Part shown: in pieces, positions 18,986 to 31,869 of the stretch
How the letters are laid out: every line of letters begins with the position of its first letter
Position numbering within the stretch: the first letter of the stretch is position 1
Assembly (NCBI RefSeq): GCF_030272615.1
Contig: NC_081410.1
Location: 186,417,619 to 186,481,618 of the forward strand
DNA from: Cryptomeria japonica
Taxonomy: Eukaryota > Streptophyta > Pinopsida > Cupressales > Cupressaceae
DNA length: 64,000 bases
Direction of reading: 5' to 3'
Position numbers and translations under genes: made by a program
Notes under the pieces: generated by a model
Databases searched by the model: none
Seen by the model: the letters and a program-made list of their open reading frames with translations, nothing else
Told to the model about the DNA's origin: nothing

Positions 18986-20180
18986 CCACCTATGTTGCAT
19001 GGACACTTTGACCTGCTTTAGCAACATATAGATGGAATTGATTTTTCTTTTCTTTCTTATAATGAGAAAAAGTGGGTTTTTTAAAGGGTTTAACTCTCTT
19101 TATGATGCAATACTAAAAAATAGTAAATATCTTATAGAAAATACAAAAAAAAATCAAACTCACTAAAATTGAAGTATAGTAGGCATAAACAATAGCAAAA
19201 GATTTAAAAGACAATAGACTAGCAACACATGAACAACAACAATAATCAACAATGATAACATTTTATTTAATCCACAACTAATGTCCTACACTTCATGAAG
19301 AAGCTCCATTTCTTTGTCCAAATCAACAACCTCTTTCTTTCTTTTTTTAATAGCTATTGAGATCTCATCGTTTTATTAGAGCCCAACTTCAATTGACTTC
19401 TTCCTCTTTTATGAATCATATATATTAGGGCAATCTATGATATTTTCAAGAACTAAAGAAAAACATATGGTATGACATAAGAAGACTCAAATGGAATATC
19501 CATGATTGGAATTTATTACACTTTGAAGATATATAGTGAGAACAAAAAATGCACTTTATTTTATGTAGAAAAATTATATTCTTATATACATAAGTATTTT
19601 ATAGGGAATAAAGTTCAAATAAGAAAAATTGCAATGGATTATTTTTATCTAAAGAGTTCAGGAGTAGAAATATTTTTATCTACAACTTATTTTTCCATTT
19701 GTAGTTGTTGAGATCTTATCTTTTATTAGGGTTGGGTTTCAATCTACTTCTTCTTTAAGAGACTCTCATAGAACATCTAACAATTAGCTCTTTATTCCTA
19801 GATCTACATAACTAGATAACATCATTTAGAGATGACAATAGAACATCTTATTTTAATTAAATTTATTCTTTATTTTAACTCATTGAACTAATTATTTAAA
19901 TATTACAATATATTTTATTTAAACATTTACAAACTTATGTATACTTCAAAACCAAAACTTATTGATTATATACTTAATTAAATTTATGTTTTTTAAACAC
20001 TTGTATCAAAAATTCATATCACGTAGGAAAATTTTTGACAGGCATATATATAATGAATGGAAGGGAAACTTTAAATTATTAATTTTTAAATTGCCCAACA
20101 AAGGGCGACCGTCCAATCTGGCCCTATGGCGTTGTCATCAAAACTTTTTCATCATCCTCTTCACAAATATATATATATTC

Positions 20181-23100
20181 TCTTTCTGTAATTTTATCTT
20201 CTAAAGATGGCAGACATAAAAAATAGGAAGAATGCTGGCCAAAAGGTAAACCAAATGTTTATCACAATTAGAAATAGCAGTGGAACAGAATAGATCCTAT
20301 TCCTCATTCAGATCCTCCCATTATATTAAAAGAAGTAGAAAACTATTTGGTTTGGAATCTGTTTTAAGTTTCTTGATTGGACATCATGGTTATAAAAACA
20401 GAATCTGTCCACTATGAGTGAAGTGAAGTGAACATCTGGTATTTTCCATTAATAGAATTGTCGGCCAGCCATTCCAATGTTCCACACTCCACTGCATTCA
20501 CTTTCAATTCCTGCAAACTTTTGTAATTTTCTATGAAAGAATCTCAGCTCTTAGTTGTTCATTACTAAATGAAGCTCCCATCAAACTCATTGGATGACAG
20601 AATTCTACACCCACTTCACTGTGTAGCATTTTTTCCTTTTATTCGGGAATACTCAACTTTTGGTTGGAAGGCAGGGATGGTGTTTTTTTATCAGATGTCC
20701 ATTTTAAAGTTAATATTATATTCGAATACATATATGGGAAAACTTTATGAAAAAATGCACCCCACAGTGGCAGTAACAATTGCTTTTACTCAGGTGCCTT
20801 TGAACACTATTTTGTTCAAAAGAAAAGCATCTCCTAGGTGGTTGCACAGGTTCCTCAGGCAGGTGGTTGTGCAGGTTTCTCAGGCCAGTCCTCTTTTGAT
20901 ATAACCCTTGGATCCCACAACGTAGGTCACATTCTGATCCGTCCTGGTTGGGTTGGGGCTGCAGACTTTATATCAAATGTGATTTTTTTATATAAATAAT
21001 CATCACATATAGTAAGTCAATACGGCTTACATTTAGTAAAATGTTATTGATATTCTATATATAAACTATTAAATGTTTTCTTATAGATTTGCCAAACACC
21101 AACCATGGATTGCAGCAGAATGTATGAATACTTGATTAATTTTATACATTTAGAGTATCTGGTTTATTTTTATGGGGATAGGTGTCTATAGTGGCAAGAA
21201 AAATAAAATGCAAGGATAAGTATCAAAGTTGAAAATGAAGTTGCAAAATTCTTATTTCTGGATTGGATTTGGATTTACTTAACATCTCAGCCCCTTTCGA
21301 AAATAGCAAGAAGAGATTGATGGAACGAAAGTTATGGTAGCTAATAATATAATACTTTTTCAAATGAAATAATGAAAAAATAAAATAATTTTCTTAATAT
21401 CTCATTTTTTACATAATTTTTTCTCAATATAAATATGATAGTTTAAAACATCTCATGCTCTTAACTATTATTACATGTATTCCAATAGCACAACATTTGC
21501 ACATTCATTGTCAAACAAGATCTAATAATTTATTTCGATAAATATATGATTATGAATTCTCTTCCAAATGACTTGTAAAATTATAATTGTCATAATATTA
21601 GACATAGACAAACCTCCATACTAAATCTTAAAATTTAAAATTCACTATAACTTACTATAGTTAATTTTATAATCATTTAAAATAAATAATCAACTATTTT
21701 AACATAAATTAAATAAACTTACCTTCTTCTCTTATTAAAAGCTTCACTCAAAAATTTGTACAAATAAGTAATAAAATTTCAACTTCCACAAATATATTAT
21801 TTATTTTTAAAACAGTGATAAAATAATACAAATAACCAAAAAAATGTTATTTTCAAGAAGTAGATAAAACTATACAATATTCATGGAGGATCCTTGTTTG
21901 GAATATGCTACACTTATTTTATGTAGAAAAAGTATATGTTGACGTGAGCATCTATGATCATTAATCTCAACACCAAATAACTTCAACAAAGACAAGAGAA
22001 AAGAAACAACAAAAACACTATTCTACCCAATCCAGAATATAATATAATAGGATGATGTACAATTTTGATCGATGATTTACAATGGTAAAGGTACCTTTAT
22101 TGTATAGGCAAGGTAAGGCATAGGATTAGATAAGATCATGACAATTGTCTTAATCCTATGACATGAGACAACTAACTAAACAAATATTACCTCAATAAGT
22201 AAATAAGATAAGGTAAGTTCTCATCTAGACAACCAAGACTTCTAGAAAGGTTCTTAGAATTTAAGTAAATTTAACATGTGAATAGATCCACTAGTTAACC
22301 AGTTAAGTTAGATAAAACACCTTATTCACACCAATAACATATTCTTACTATAAATTTTATTGTGAATAAAGTTCAACTAACAAAGTTACAATTGGATTAC
22401 AAATTTAAATAAATAAAAACTATATTATAAAAAATCTCACTAAAATTTGAGTGTTAGTAGCCATCATGTCTATATGATCTATATGGTGATTTTTTCACTT
22501 TTGAATCATATATGACAACTTAAAAATGTATTAGACCCTATGAAGTGACATGGGATATTTTCATAAAATCCTATTAGCATGACACTTTTGGCTTATTTTC
22601 ATAATAAACTGTAAAAAAAATATTATAAATAAATATAATATAGTATTATATTTTATAATATTTATATATTATTTTATAATATTTATTTTAAGATTTTAGC
22701 ATTTATTACTAACAATTATTAAGTGATGATCATTTAATATTAATATGTAATATATATGATTCTAAAATGTTTATTATAAGTATATATCAATTTAGAAGTT
22801 CACTTAGTAAATTTAAGAGTTTTGCACATAGCACCATAAGACAAAGCAGTTAGTAGATACCTAATTATATACTTAATTATTATATACTTAATTATATACT
22901 AAAGCTAGCACCATAAGACAAAGCAGTTAGTAGATACCTATGCACTTTGACATGCTTTAGCAACATATGGATGGAAATTATGGAATTGATTTTTCTTTTC
23001 CTTTTGATAATGAGTAAACATAGGGTTTTAATCTTTTTATGACTCAATACTAAAGAATAGTAAATATCTTATAAAAAGTACACAAAAAATCAAACTCACT

Positions 23101-23345
23101 AAAATTGGAATTCAGTACTCATAAACTATAGCAAAAGATTAAAAGACAATAGACCAATAAAGCAAGAATAACAACAATAATCAACAAAGATAACATTTCC
23201 TTTAATCCAAATTAACAACTTTTATTTCATAACTATTAAGATTGCAATTGACTTCTTCCCCTTTATGAATCATACATAATGAAGGGCCTCTAATATTTTC
23301 CATTGAAAAAAAAAGCCTAACAATGGTGGACAGTCAAATCTAGGC
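20181..23345 (+). repeat. Array copy 4, shortened
   Basis: The head begins near aaaaaataggaagaatgctgg and continues through an ORF start equivalent to copy 1 position 5999 (here 20569). The encoded peptide changes frame relative to copy 1 after about 45 residues. Later blocks near 21360-21620 and 22000-22340 match copy 1 at about 7100-7320 and 7340-7570. The block near 22840-23200 matches about 9265-9560. A phrase of about 60 bp around 'ccataagacaaagcagttagtagat' occurs twice (22830 and 22910). Confidence 0.55.
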
Positions 23346-23860
23346 CCTAATGGGGTTGCAATCAATATATTCAAATAGGAAGAAATTAGAATGCTTCTTG
23401 GTAGAGATAAAGCTCACCAAAAAGTTAAACTAAAAGTCATCACAATTAGAAATATCAGTGGAACAGAATAGATCCAGGATTCCAGATACTGTCATTATTT
23501 TATTTCTTCTACCTTCTCAACCAATCAATCTTGTAAAACAAGTAGAAAACTATTTGGTTTGGAATCTGTTTTAAGTTTCTTGATTGGACATCCATGTGTT
23601 TATATAAGAATAGAATATGTCCACTTCCACTTTGAGTGAAGTGAGGTGAAGTGAACATCTGGTATTTTCCATTAATGGAATTGTCGGCCAGTCTTTCCAC
23701 TGCACTCACTTCCTCCAAAACATTGAAAGAATCTGAGCTCTTAGCTGTTCATTACTAAATGTTCAGTTCCCATCAAACTCATTGGATGACAGAATTCTTA
23801 AGCATTATTTCTTCCTCAGGAATACTCAACTTTTTGTTTTTTTCCACACACACAACATTT
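23346..23860 (+). repeat. Array copy 5: head fragment only
   Basis: It matches the heads of copies 3 and 4 from 'aggaagaaattagaatgcttc' through 'cccatcaaactcattggatgac' and 'aggaatactcaactttt', then homology stops. This is the right edge of the array. Confidence 0.55.
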
Positions 23861-24608
23861 TATATTCCTCTTTGTCATTAAATATGTCCTCTGCCAGTTA
23901 TGTTCCATGACAGCCATTTTTAACATGGGCAAAGAATTTTAAGAATTTTCTTATTCTCAGTGCTTTTTCTGCATTGTTTTTTAGACACGTTGCTCTGATC
24001 TGGAAAGAAAAAAACTAAAGAAGAGCTTTGAAAAACTGTTACTTTTATAATTAGTAATTAGAAATTACTTGAAAGATTTTTAAAACAAAAAAAAAGAACT
24101 ACTGTGAACAATAATTTCCTCAGTTATGGTTGATGGCTTCTTTTGAATTTATTTTATTGTATTTGATGTTTCTAATTCAAACATGTTGATAAAGAGGAGT
24201 ATTTTAATAATGGTTAGGAGATCAATTGTATCATCAAATAGCTGAGATTCCAACATATCTCATTCCCAAAGATAGTATATTTTCTCATTGTTTATAATGT
24301 TTTACTTTATAAGACATAACCCTTCATCATTTGTATTTAATTATGCTTCACTTTATAACACATAACCTTTCATCATTATATTTAATTATAATTGATATAG
24401 ATATTTTAATAAAAGATGATAAAGAGATATTAGTGCTGAAATTGTAAATAGGTGCTTCAAGACGGACGCTTGATATTTTTTTTAGATGTATTTTAAATAT
24501 CTATATTAAAATATTTGTATAGATAAAATGTTACTTTAATATTCAATATCATTTTAATGAATTAATCATTTTCTTTGAACCAATAATATAGAAATCATTT
24601 TAAATCTT
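23861..24608. other. Unrecognised AT-rich spacer
   Basis: Between the array edge and the LINE. There is a short imperfect duplication of a phrase like 'tttactttataagacataacccttcatcatt' near 24301 and 24350. No coding signal is seen. Confidence 0.4.
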
Positions 24609-24623
24609 ATTTCCAATATTTTT
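24609..24623. repeat. Left target-site duplication of the LINE
   Basis: ATTTCCAATATTTTT, identical to 25918-25932. It is followed by a few more T residues, which would be the poly(A) end of a minus-strand LINE. Confidence 0.75.
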
Positions 24624-24653
24624 TTTAACTAAAAAGAGTGCTAAAAATTTATC

Positions 24654-25260
24654 CTACACATAGAGAATTACAAAGCGAAAAAGAGTCGGAAGCCCTTCAA
24701 AGAACAGAACATTAAATAACTCCATCAGCATCAAGAACCTGCCCCAACTGATGAGACAATTCCAAAGATAATTGTCCCCTATCCATATTACTCCATCCAT
24801 CACTTTGATCGAAAGCCTATTTGGCCAAGCAGTATGCGACTCCATTCCACTACCTAAGAATGTGGGTAAAAGTAATTGATTCAAAGAACGAGATAACCAT
24901 AAAATTTGTCGAACAATCAGGGCTAAGTGCCACTTAACATCATCAAATCGTTGCTCATTTAGCAGAGTCGCCACCACTTGTGACTCAGATTCACCAATAA
25001 CGTTTGTCAAGCCAAGAGCACAACCTCTCTCAATGGCAAACAAAATGGTGACAGCCTCCATGTAATTATTGATATAAAAACCTTTATAAATTGAAAAAAT
25101 GAACTAGACAAGACCAGAGCTACCACGCCCTACCGTACCAATACTAGCATGACTATGGTTTCCCCTAGAAGAACCATCAACATTTATCTTCAAATCCCCA
25201 TGAGGAGGAGGGTGCCAACAACCCAACCGATTAATCGACTGCAAAGGTTGTCTGCCCCTA
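24654..25260 (-). pseudogene. LINE RNase H domain remnant
   Basis: Two open pieces (25104-25439 and 24654-25061) together give a plant LINE-type RNase H. The first catalytic Asp sits in KINVDGSSRGN and the Glu in YMEAVTILFAIERG. At the third acidic site GESESQVV has Glu where relatives usually have Asp. A nonsense or frame break lies between the pieces near 25065-25103. The family degrades the RNA strand during second-strand synthesis. The third-site change and the breaks argue against activity. The plus-strand ORF at 25149-25484 is an antisense shadow. Confidence 0.7.
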
Positions 25261-25641
25261 TTCCTTTGAGCATGCCTAAAGCCCACGCCAAGAGAAGTAT
25301 TAGCTCTCTGAACAGGGAAATTGAACCTATTGTAAATATCAACATCTCCAAGGTCCAACAAGGTCACACTTTTCCAAGACAGTTTCACGAAGAGTGTGAA
25401 CAATCCACCTCCACAAATGTTGAGCAACCATTCGAGCATCTTGAAAGACTTGTCGATTTATTTCCAACCAAATATGTTAAATAAGGAAAGTGGGTCCAAG
25501 AATCCAAGCAACCTGAAGAAAAGAAGTCTTAACTGAAGGCTTACCCCAACGATCCCAAAATTCAGCCAAAGAGGAGACATGCCAGTAGGCCTACTTCAAA
25601 ACTCCCCACCAAAGGTGTCAAATCACCCTAGAGAAAGGGCA

Positions 25642-25917
25642 CTAAAAGAAAAGAGGAGAAATACACTCTTCAGATGTACAACGCAACACACACATAGAAG
25701 GACCATGGAAGCCTCGGTTGCATAAATTATCCCAAGTAAGACATCGATTTTGAACCACCAGCCACATAAAAAAGTTGCATTCGGGCCAAGAAAATTTATT
25801 CCACACTAGTTTCCACCAAGGAACCCCAATACTCCCAAGCAACTGCCTATCAAGCGCCAAGTAACCCGCAACAACAGAGTACTTACCTGTCGAATTCCTC
25901 CCCCAAGCCAAAGTAGC
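25642..25917 (-). pseudogene. LINE zinc-binding RT-associated domain (zf-RVT type) remnant
   Basis: The minus-strand translation has the family features: GKYSV near the start, then WWKLVWNKFSWPECNFFMWL and later NRCLTWDNLCNRGF. Next comes CVLRC, where the family usually has a CxxC pair, and CISPLFF, where it usually has a histidine. The domain follows RT in plant LINE ORF2 proteins; its function is thought to be nucleic-acid binding. The first residues of the open frame (MDKNIGNA) fall in the flanking duplication and are not LINE sequence. Translation resumes with lesions toward an SLAEFWDRWGK-like linker at about 25520-25590. Not functional. Confidence 0.7.
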
Positions 25918-25932
25918 ATTTCCAATATTTTT
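25918..25932. repeat. Right target-site duplication of the LINE
   Basis: ATTTCCAATATTTTT, a perfect match to 24609-24623. It marks the 5' truncation point of the element. Confidence 0.75.
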
Positions 25933-25974
25933 GTCCATATTAAATTAAAAAAATTATCTTACAACAATTTAGCA

Positions 25975-26580
25975 TATTGTATTTCTTCAAATACATGATA
26001 TAAAATTTAAGTATATAATGGTTCACAATCTATAAGGGTTCACTTATGTCATGTTGATCATTTTTGGAGTACAAAATAAGGGCTTGTAATTTGATGATGA
26101 GGTGTTATAATGAGATTATATTAATGGAATTTGGTAACTTCTTGTTAGATTGACTCCTCGTGACTAATATTTATTATTTGTGTGATTGAATGTAATTAAA
26201 ATATCTATGCTACTATCATCTACATATGTAAAATGTTAATTTAGTGCCCAACATTTTTTAATGGGACAATCAATTTCTCTGGACAAATAACAGCAATAAC
26301 TTTTCTTTTTTTTCTATATTAAACAAATACTTATCTTTCTCAAAAATCTAAGTATATTTAATTTCACCAAATATACCATATACATGACATAAATTAAGCA
26401 TATAAGGGATTTTACTTTATAAGGGCTCTACTTTTCTAATGCTAATCACTTCAAGAATGTCAAATAAAGGTTTACAATTTGATGATAATGTGTTATGATG
26501 AGACTATATTGACGAAATTTGGCAAGCTCCCTTCATTAGATTGACTCCTCTCAACTACTATAATCTTACTTATGTGATCA
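25975..26580 (+). repeat. Diverged tandem duplication, period about 370 bp
   Basis: The block at about 25980-26200 reappears at about 26350-26580, with shared phrases such as 'aatttgatgat.a.gtgttat' and 'ttagattgactcctc'. It has many substitutions and is non-coding, so it is an old local duplication. Confidence 0.5.
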
Positions 26581-27045
26581 GTGAACGAATAGTGATGGGG
26601 CCAAGGGTAGATCAAGGGAAAGGAAATAATGTATCCAACATTAAGGCCCACAAGATGACATTGTGTAGTTTTATAAAATATGTGATGTGTGTCAAAGCAT
26701 TTGTATCATGTAGTTCCTTCAAAAAAACAATGATTAGCATAACCCAAAGGATACAAACATAAAAATGATTACAAAAACCTCTAAAAGGGAAGGAGATGAG
26801 TGGAGATGTGAGACCCACTATTGTTTCATTTCCACAATAAATATTCTCTCTCATTTCAATGGATGGATGATGAACATCCCATGATAAATTTTGGCCTATT
26901 GAGAAGTTTTTTAGGGAGAAATAGTGTAAATTCAATCATAAAATAGAGACAAGGCCACATGAATAGGAAATTTTGGATGATAAAAATTGAAGGCTTCTTT
27001 GAAAGGGAATGAACTTAGCTATTTGTTTTATGATGATGGGGCTTT
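26581..27045. other. Unrecognised sequence left of a gag relic
   Basis: Two antisense ORFs (26541-26762 plus and 26612-26935 minus) overlap and neither resembles a known family. It may be decayed internal sequence of the retrotransposon whose gag lies to the right, but nothing shows this directly. Confidence 0.3.
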
Positions 27046-28262
27046 TTAAATCGTACCAAGGTGTTCAGAACTATGAAGGCTTCGCATAAACATCACGATA
27101 CTTTCTTCCACATGTTGTGGAATCTCTTGATCTAAACCTTCTTCCTCATTCTCATCTTGAACCAAGTTAAATCTAGGTTGTTCACTTTGTATTCTTTCTT
27201 GCATGTGATAATTTAGACATTCAAGTTCCCTAAGACCCTCTTCACCACAACTATAGCATAAAAAAAGGTTTTTGTGGATTTTCCCATCCTCTACCACCAC
27301 GTTAATTATTGCCTCTTTAAAACCCTCTTCATCTTTATTGATTTTGAAAGTCTTGCAAGGTATCTTCTAATTTATTTGCTACTTGAGAAGATTATCCCCT
27401 ACCATAATCAAAATCACCTTGCAATGGATATTTTGTCCCCCTCCTCACTCCATTCCTTTGAAATTTTTGTCTACTATTTTTTTTATTCCTTTAAAGATGA
27501 TTGGTATGCTTCTTCCATACTACTAAACCTATGCATGCTTTGTCCATCTTGAATAGAAAATTTTAGACCATTTACATACCTTGCATCTATCTTTTCATTG
27601 GCCTCTTGATTCTCTACATGAATGGACAGTTAGTAAAATCTATATAGTCTTGCACAGTAGACTGATTTTTGCTTCGAATTCTAAAATCTATGAAAAGGGG
27701 TTTGTGCATAGTCCAATAGAGAGAATTTTTCTCTCAACTTATTCTCCATTTTGCTTCATCATGTCCTAACTTATTCTTCCCCTTTATAGCTCTTTCTTTT
27801 TGTAGATGATCTTACTAGATCATTGTGTGACCCTTCAATTTGGTGCATGTAAATTCCACTTTCTTTTCCTCTATCATAGTCATGTAAATTCCACTTTCTT
27901 TTCCTCTATCATAGTCTTTCATTCAAAGAATTTCTCCAGGTTCGACCAATATAATAGCTTATTTGGTTGGAGACTGCCTACATACTTTAAAACTTCAACT
28001 TTGAAACCTTCATTTTTATTTCTACCTTCTGATGCTCTGAATATCATTTCTTCAAATATTAGTCACAGTAACTATGCTTCCTCTCATGTTTTGCATGTTG
28101 ATCTTCACCTTCTTGTATTTCTTCTTCATTAGAATCATCACCCCTTATTCTCTGATATTTTACCATATTTGCAAGCTCTATTACTTGCCTATATAAATTT
28201 TGCATATCCCTATGCATCTAAGAAAGACCTTTACTTCATCTTCCTCTCTCATCCATCTTCCT
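27046..28262 (-). pseudogene. Ty3/gypsy gag relic with altered zinc knuckle
   Basis: Reading leftward, the minus strand gives an N-terminal helix-like segment (MHRDMQNLYRQVIELANMVK, about 28190-28130). A degenerate capsid motif follows, where EGFKVEVLKYVGSLQPNKLL continues into an EKFFE-like end (about 28045-27935). Last comes the knuckle CYSCGEEGLRELEC (about 27240-27200), a CX2CX4HX4C pattern in which His is replaced by Leu. Frames change between pieces and several stops interrupt them. Gag forms the virus-like particle; this copy cannot. Upstream at 28262-28275 the minus strand has TTTGATATCAAAG, a plausible decayed iMet primer-binding site. The plus-strand ORFs at 27274-28132 are shadows. 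Confidence 0.6.
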
Positions 28263-28481
28263 TCTTTGATATCAAACGATGCAGCCAAAATTCACAGCAT
28301 AAAATTCATTTCAATTATTGAAAATAAAAGATAGAAAATTTCATTAATTTTACATTAATTCTCATTCTATTCTACTCCAAAACTGAAAACAAACTTCATT
28401 TCAAGTACAAATCCAAAAAAAAATCTTTATTAGCAAATCTAAAAATTACTTTTTTGCCAATTTTTAGAAAAATCCAAAAAT

Positions 28482-28768
28482 TATCTTTTTTGGCAATTTT
28501 AGAAGCTTTCTTAACTTGCTCTTTTTTGGTAATTTTTCATGCTTATCTATAAGTCTTATTAAATTTACCAATTATTTGAGACTAACTAAAGAAACACCAA
28601 TTTTTCAACTTACTAAACTAATTACATCTTTTTTGGCAATCTTAGAAGTTTTCTTAACTTGCTCTTTTTTGGTGATTTTTCATGCTTATTCATAAGTCTT
28701 ATGAAATTTACCAATTATTTGAAACTAACTAAGGAAACACCAATTTTTCAACTTACCAAACTAATTAC
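28482..28768 (+). repeat. 143-bp tandem duplication
   Basis: The sequence beginning atcttttttggcaatttta at 28482 repeats at 28625 with few differences and ends near ctaattacat. It lies upstream of the gag relic on the minus strand, possibly inside that element's 5' LTR. Non-coding. Confidence 0.75.
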
Positions 28769-28908
28769 ATGAAAGAGTTTAAAATTAATTCAAGAACTTG
28801 ATATGGAAAAACTTCAAGCTTGCTCTAATTAAACTCCTGAGTCAAAAATTATGGCCTTTCAAAGTCCATGTATCATACACTTGACCTTATTATCCATCTC
28901 TTTAAGAG

Positions 28909-30151
28909 CTATTCCAATTGTATCTTGAGTTCTAGCAATTCAATTATGTTCATTCCATAGGGTTTCCTTGACACAAGTTCAACTTTAGGTATTATGTCAA
29001 TAGAAAAATCAAATTTTTTTTTAGGGGAAAACCTAGTAACTCCTCCGAAAAACACATCCTTAAACTCTTGAAGGAAGGGGGAAATCTTGAAGGTTGTATT
29101 ATTTTCCTCTTCTTTTTTGTGTAGAAAAACCATCTAAATTTGAGTCCCCCTTATCCTTTCCTTCTTTAATTGCATGGTTGACATGGTTTTCATGTTTATG
29201 TCCTCCTTTCATTATCTAAACACTCTACCACTGTATTGCAACAATCTACATTAGATTGATTATTTGTTAGCCAACTCATCCCAATAATTAAATCATATGA
29301 CTCTAGGGGTGCCACATAAATATCTACTCGTGTTTCAAATTCAAGAAATTGCACCTTTACATTTGATAGGCACATATTCACCTCCCTAGTCACCTTATCC
29401 CCATACTAAACTGTCCATGATGATTCCATAGATTAAATTTTGGTGACAATTTCCTTACTAATTGTGGAGAAAATAAATATTTAAATGACCATATGTTAAA
29501 TAGAATTGAAATTGTTCTCTTAAGAAGTGTTCTTGTAGTTTCTATAGATAAAATCTGAAATTTGGTTTGTCAATTCCTAACCCGTACATGAATCCCTTGT
29601 TGGGGTCCTCATTGAGGTTGGTAAATGCTCTATTTTGTCCTTTGCATTCTTGGGCACTCTTTAGCATAGTGGTTTCCGCCACACATAAGACACCCACCCT
29701 ATGCTCTTCTTGGCATATGATTCCTAGGAGGATTGTTTTCTTACATCATTGAACCTTGGTGGGTACATTCGCCTATTGAAGTTCATTTTTATCATTCCTA
29801 TTAAATTTCCCTTGTTATTTTTATTTTTGATTCTAATTTTGTGGTGGTGCCATTTTAGATGATTATTCCTCTGCTTTTTGTTGATATTATGGTTCCTCTT
29901 GAATTTTGGTTTCCTTAGGAATGATCAATTCATCTTATTATTGTAATATGTCTTGTTGTTAATAGGGATTTTATTTTTTGTTCATGTTTTAGAGATTGCT
30001 CTTGTACTTCATCCATATTTTTAGGTTCATGCATATCAAACTCTACCCTTGTGTCAGTCTTTATCCCCAAAATAAAATTCCTTGTTTGATTTTTCTCATA
30101 TTTTGGTACATCATGAAATGAAGCAAGAGTGTGAAAAATGCTTCTAAACAC
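28909..30151 (-). pseudogene. Ty3/gypsy gag-protease-RT relic
   Basis: On the minus strand the order is gag C-terminal part (29930-30151: TRNFILGIKTDTRVEFDM), then a zinc knuckle CLMCGGNHYAKEC near 29700-29660. A retropepsin-like segment follows (29196-29393: VDIYVAPLESYDLIIGMSWL). Last is the start of RT (28909-29133: EFKDVFFGGVTRFSPKKKFD, then a PYGMNIIELLELK-like stretch). The order matches a Ty3 gag-pol and the protease-RT spacing suggests a chromovirus-like lineage. The active-site Asp region of the protease and all RT catalytic motifs are missing or unreadable. The pieces are separated by stops and frame changes. The plus-strand ORF at 29567-29752 is a shadow of the knuckle region. Confidence 0.65.
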
Positions 30152-30172
30152 TAATCTAGTAGGAGGAGGTTA

Positions 30173-31111
30173 TGTAATTTTTATAAAAATCTTAACTACT
30201 ACAATAAAAGAAACACATGCATAAATATTACCACAATAAACACATGATATATGTGGGGAAAATTAAAGATTACCACAATAAACACGCGATATATGTGAGG
30301 AAAACCCTTTCGAGAGAATAAGCCCACACTCCAAATCACAATACTTTGTACTATATGTAAACAAAACAGTTACAATACATTGCAAAAATATTTGCATTCA
30401 AAATGCTCTCCAAGAGATCTAATATATAGAGAAAACAAGAATGGAGGAAGCTTTTAGACCAAGCCAAAAGAGGTGGGTATCCAAATCCATGTGACACATT
30501 TTTCAATCACCTCCAAGTATGCAAATGACACTTGTAAAAGCTGCTTTGACCCCTCACAAATACCTCCAAACTTGGGTGCCCAACCTTTTCCATAACTACG
30601 TATGACACATGTTCTTACACACCTTATAGTTATCAAATAATCGTGTCATAACCAACAGCATGTATATTTGTAAGAGAATTTATCATGAGTGATTATCAAT
30701 AGTTGATTCCTTTAAAAATTGTCATTACTCAACCTAGGTCCCACCTTCTATGAAAATATGTCTCTTGACACTTGTCAAACCTATCATAGAATCTAGTTCT
30801 TATGCATCATAACTTGTCATAGGAATCTATCATTTTCCATAAGTTGTCATAATATCTTACACACTACTCAAGATGCTAACATATGGTAAAGAATCTCTAC
30901 CACAAAGTAGTTTGCCTACCTCCTCATGTGATAATAAAAACATTGATTTCACCTCCCATGACACCTCCTAGCATGATGACAAATCATTGTATCAAGTCAC
31001 ACTAAAAGATGAAATAGGATGTGCAAGAAAATACATAGGCATAAATAAATACATTACTTAAATAAATCAAAGCTAGAAAATACTAAGGTTGAGAAACCTT
31101 AAATCCCAACA
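30173..31111 (-). repeat. 3' LTR of a Ty1/copia relic
   Basis: On the minus strand it would begin TGTTGGGATTTAAGG directly after a purine-rich stretch (31112-31125) and end near AATTACA at 30173, giving TG...CA ends. A copia RNase H C-terminus lies immediately upstream. The left boundary is inferred from the TG/CA rule and is less certain. The short minus-strand ORF at 30454-30636 is not a gene. Confidence 0.55.
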
Positions 31112-31440
31112 TTCTTCCACTTGTCAAACACCTTAGTAGAACCAATCTAAATAGGATTTAATTGTTAGGGTTCATGAGGCCCACAGACTTCAAACACCAT
31201 TTAAACTTCTTTGTGCTCATAGGTTTTGTTGATGCATTTGCAACATTCATTTTAGTGTCAAAATTTTCCAATTTTACCTTCCCACCATCTACCATATCAT
31301 GAAAAAAAAAATCAATGTGCTTTGTTCTAGATTGGAAAATATGATTATTTTCTAAGAAAATGGCATTCTGACTATCACAACAGATAGTAATTATCCTTCA
31401 TCAAACCCAAAATCATAATACAACCGTCTAATCCAAATGG
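31112..31440 (-). pseudogene. Ty1/copia RNase H C-terminal fragment
   Basis: Minus-strand translation gives CDSQNAIFLENNHIFQSRTK followed by HIDFF, then VDGGKVKLENFDTKMNVANA and TKPMSTKKFKWC. This matches the conserved end of copia polyproteins, where RNase H is followed by a short tail before the polypurine tract. Sequence upstream (right of about 31440) is not recognisable, so the element is truncated. Stops occur just upstream of CDSQN. It is a relic adjoining its own 3' LTR. Confidence 0.65.
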
Positions 31441-31869
31441 CTTTCATACAAGCATGAGGGCATGTGCACCAAGAAGGGGCCAAAAAGTGCCCACTCCACT
31501 TTTTGGTCCCATCCAAGACATAACATGAGCGCATTATAATGCACTCACATTATAGCATGCTCGGGTTTTGAAGGAGAAATTGTTTTAACTTCCCATATTT
31601 GACTAAATCTCAAACTCATTCTCTTGGTCAAAATATATACATGAAATACAACATTTCAGTATCAGTCACATTTCAATATGTCTTTTTTCTTTCTTGTACT
31701 TAAGTTATATTTTATGTATATATTGGCAGGACCTTTGAGAGTGGTTTTAGGAGTTATAATGTAGTTTGAATGTGGTTTCAAGCTTCTAGGAGTTATATAG
31801 TATAGATTCTGGGTTTTAGAAAATCTTATAGATTTTCAGACAACCAAATTTCAATAATCTACAAGCTCC
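31441..31869. other. Unrecognised sequence
   Basis: Mixed-composition DNA between the copia fragment and the polypyrimidine tract. An inverted-looking phrase, 'gagcgcattataatgcactc', lies near 31528. No ORF or repeat that I can assign. Confidence 0.35.

Larger units (their letters stand above)
24624..25917 (-). mobile_element. 5'-truncated non-LTR retrotransposon (plant L1-type LINE)
   Basis: It is bounded by a perfect 15-bp duplication. It carries, in minus-strand order, a reverse-transcriptase zinc-binding domain and an RNase H domain, the usual C-terminal order of plant L1-like LINEs. Endonuclease and RT domains are missing, as expected from 5' truncation during target-primed reverse transcription. 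The poly(A) is short (about eight T on the plus strand, overlapping the duplication). Frameshifts and stops show that it is old and dead. Confidence 0.8.

Noticed and set aside
25149-25484. 111-codon plus-strand ORF
   Set aside because: Antisense to the LINE RNase H region.
27274-28132. Three plus-strand ORFs of 62-108 codons
   Set aside because: Antisense to a Ty3 gag relic whose motifs read on the minus strand.
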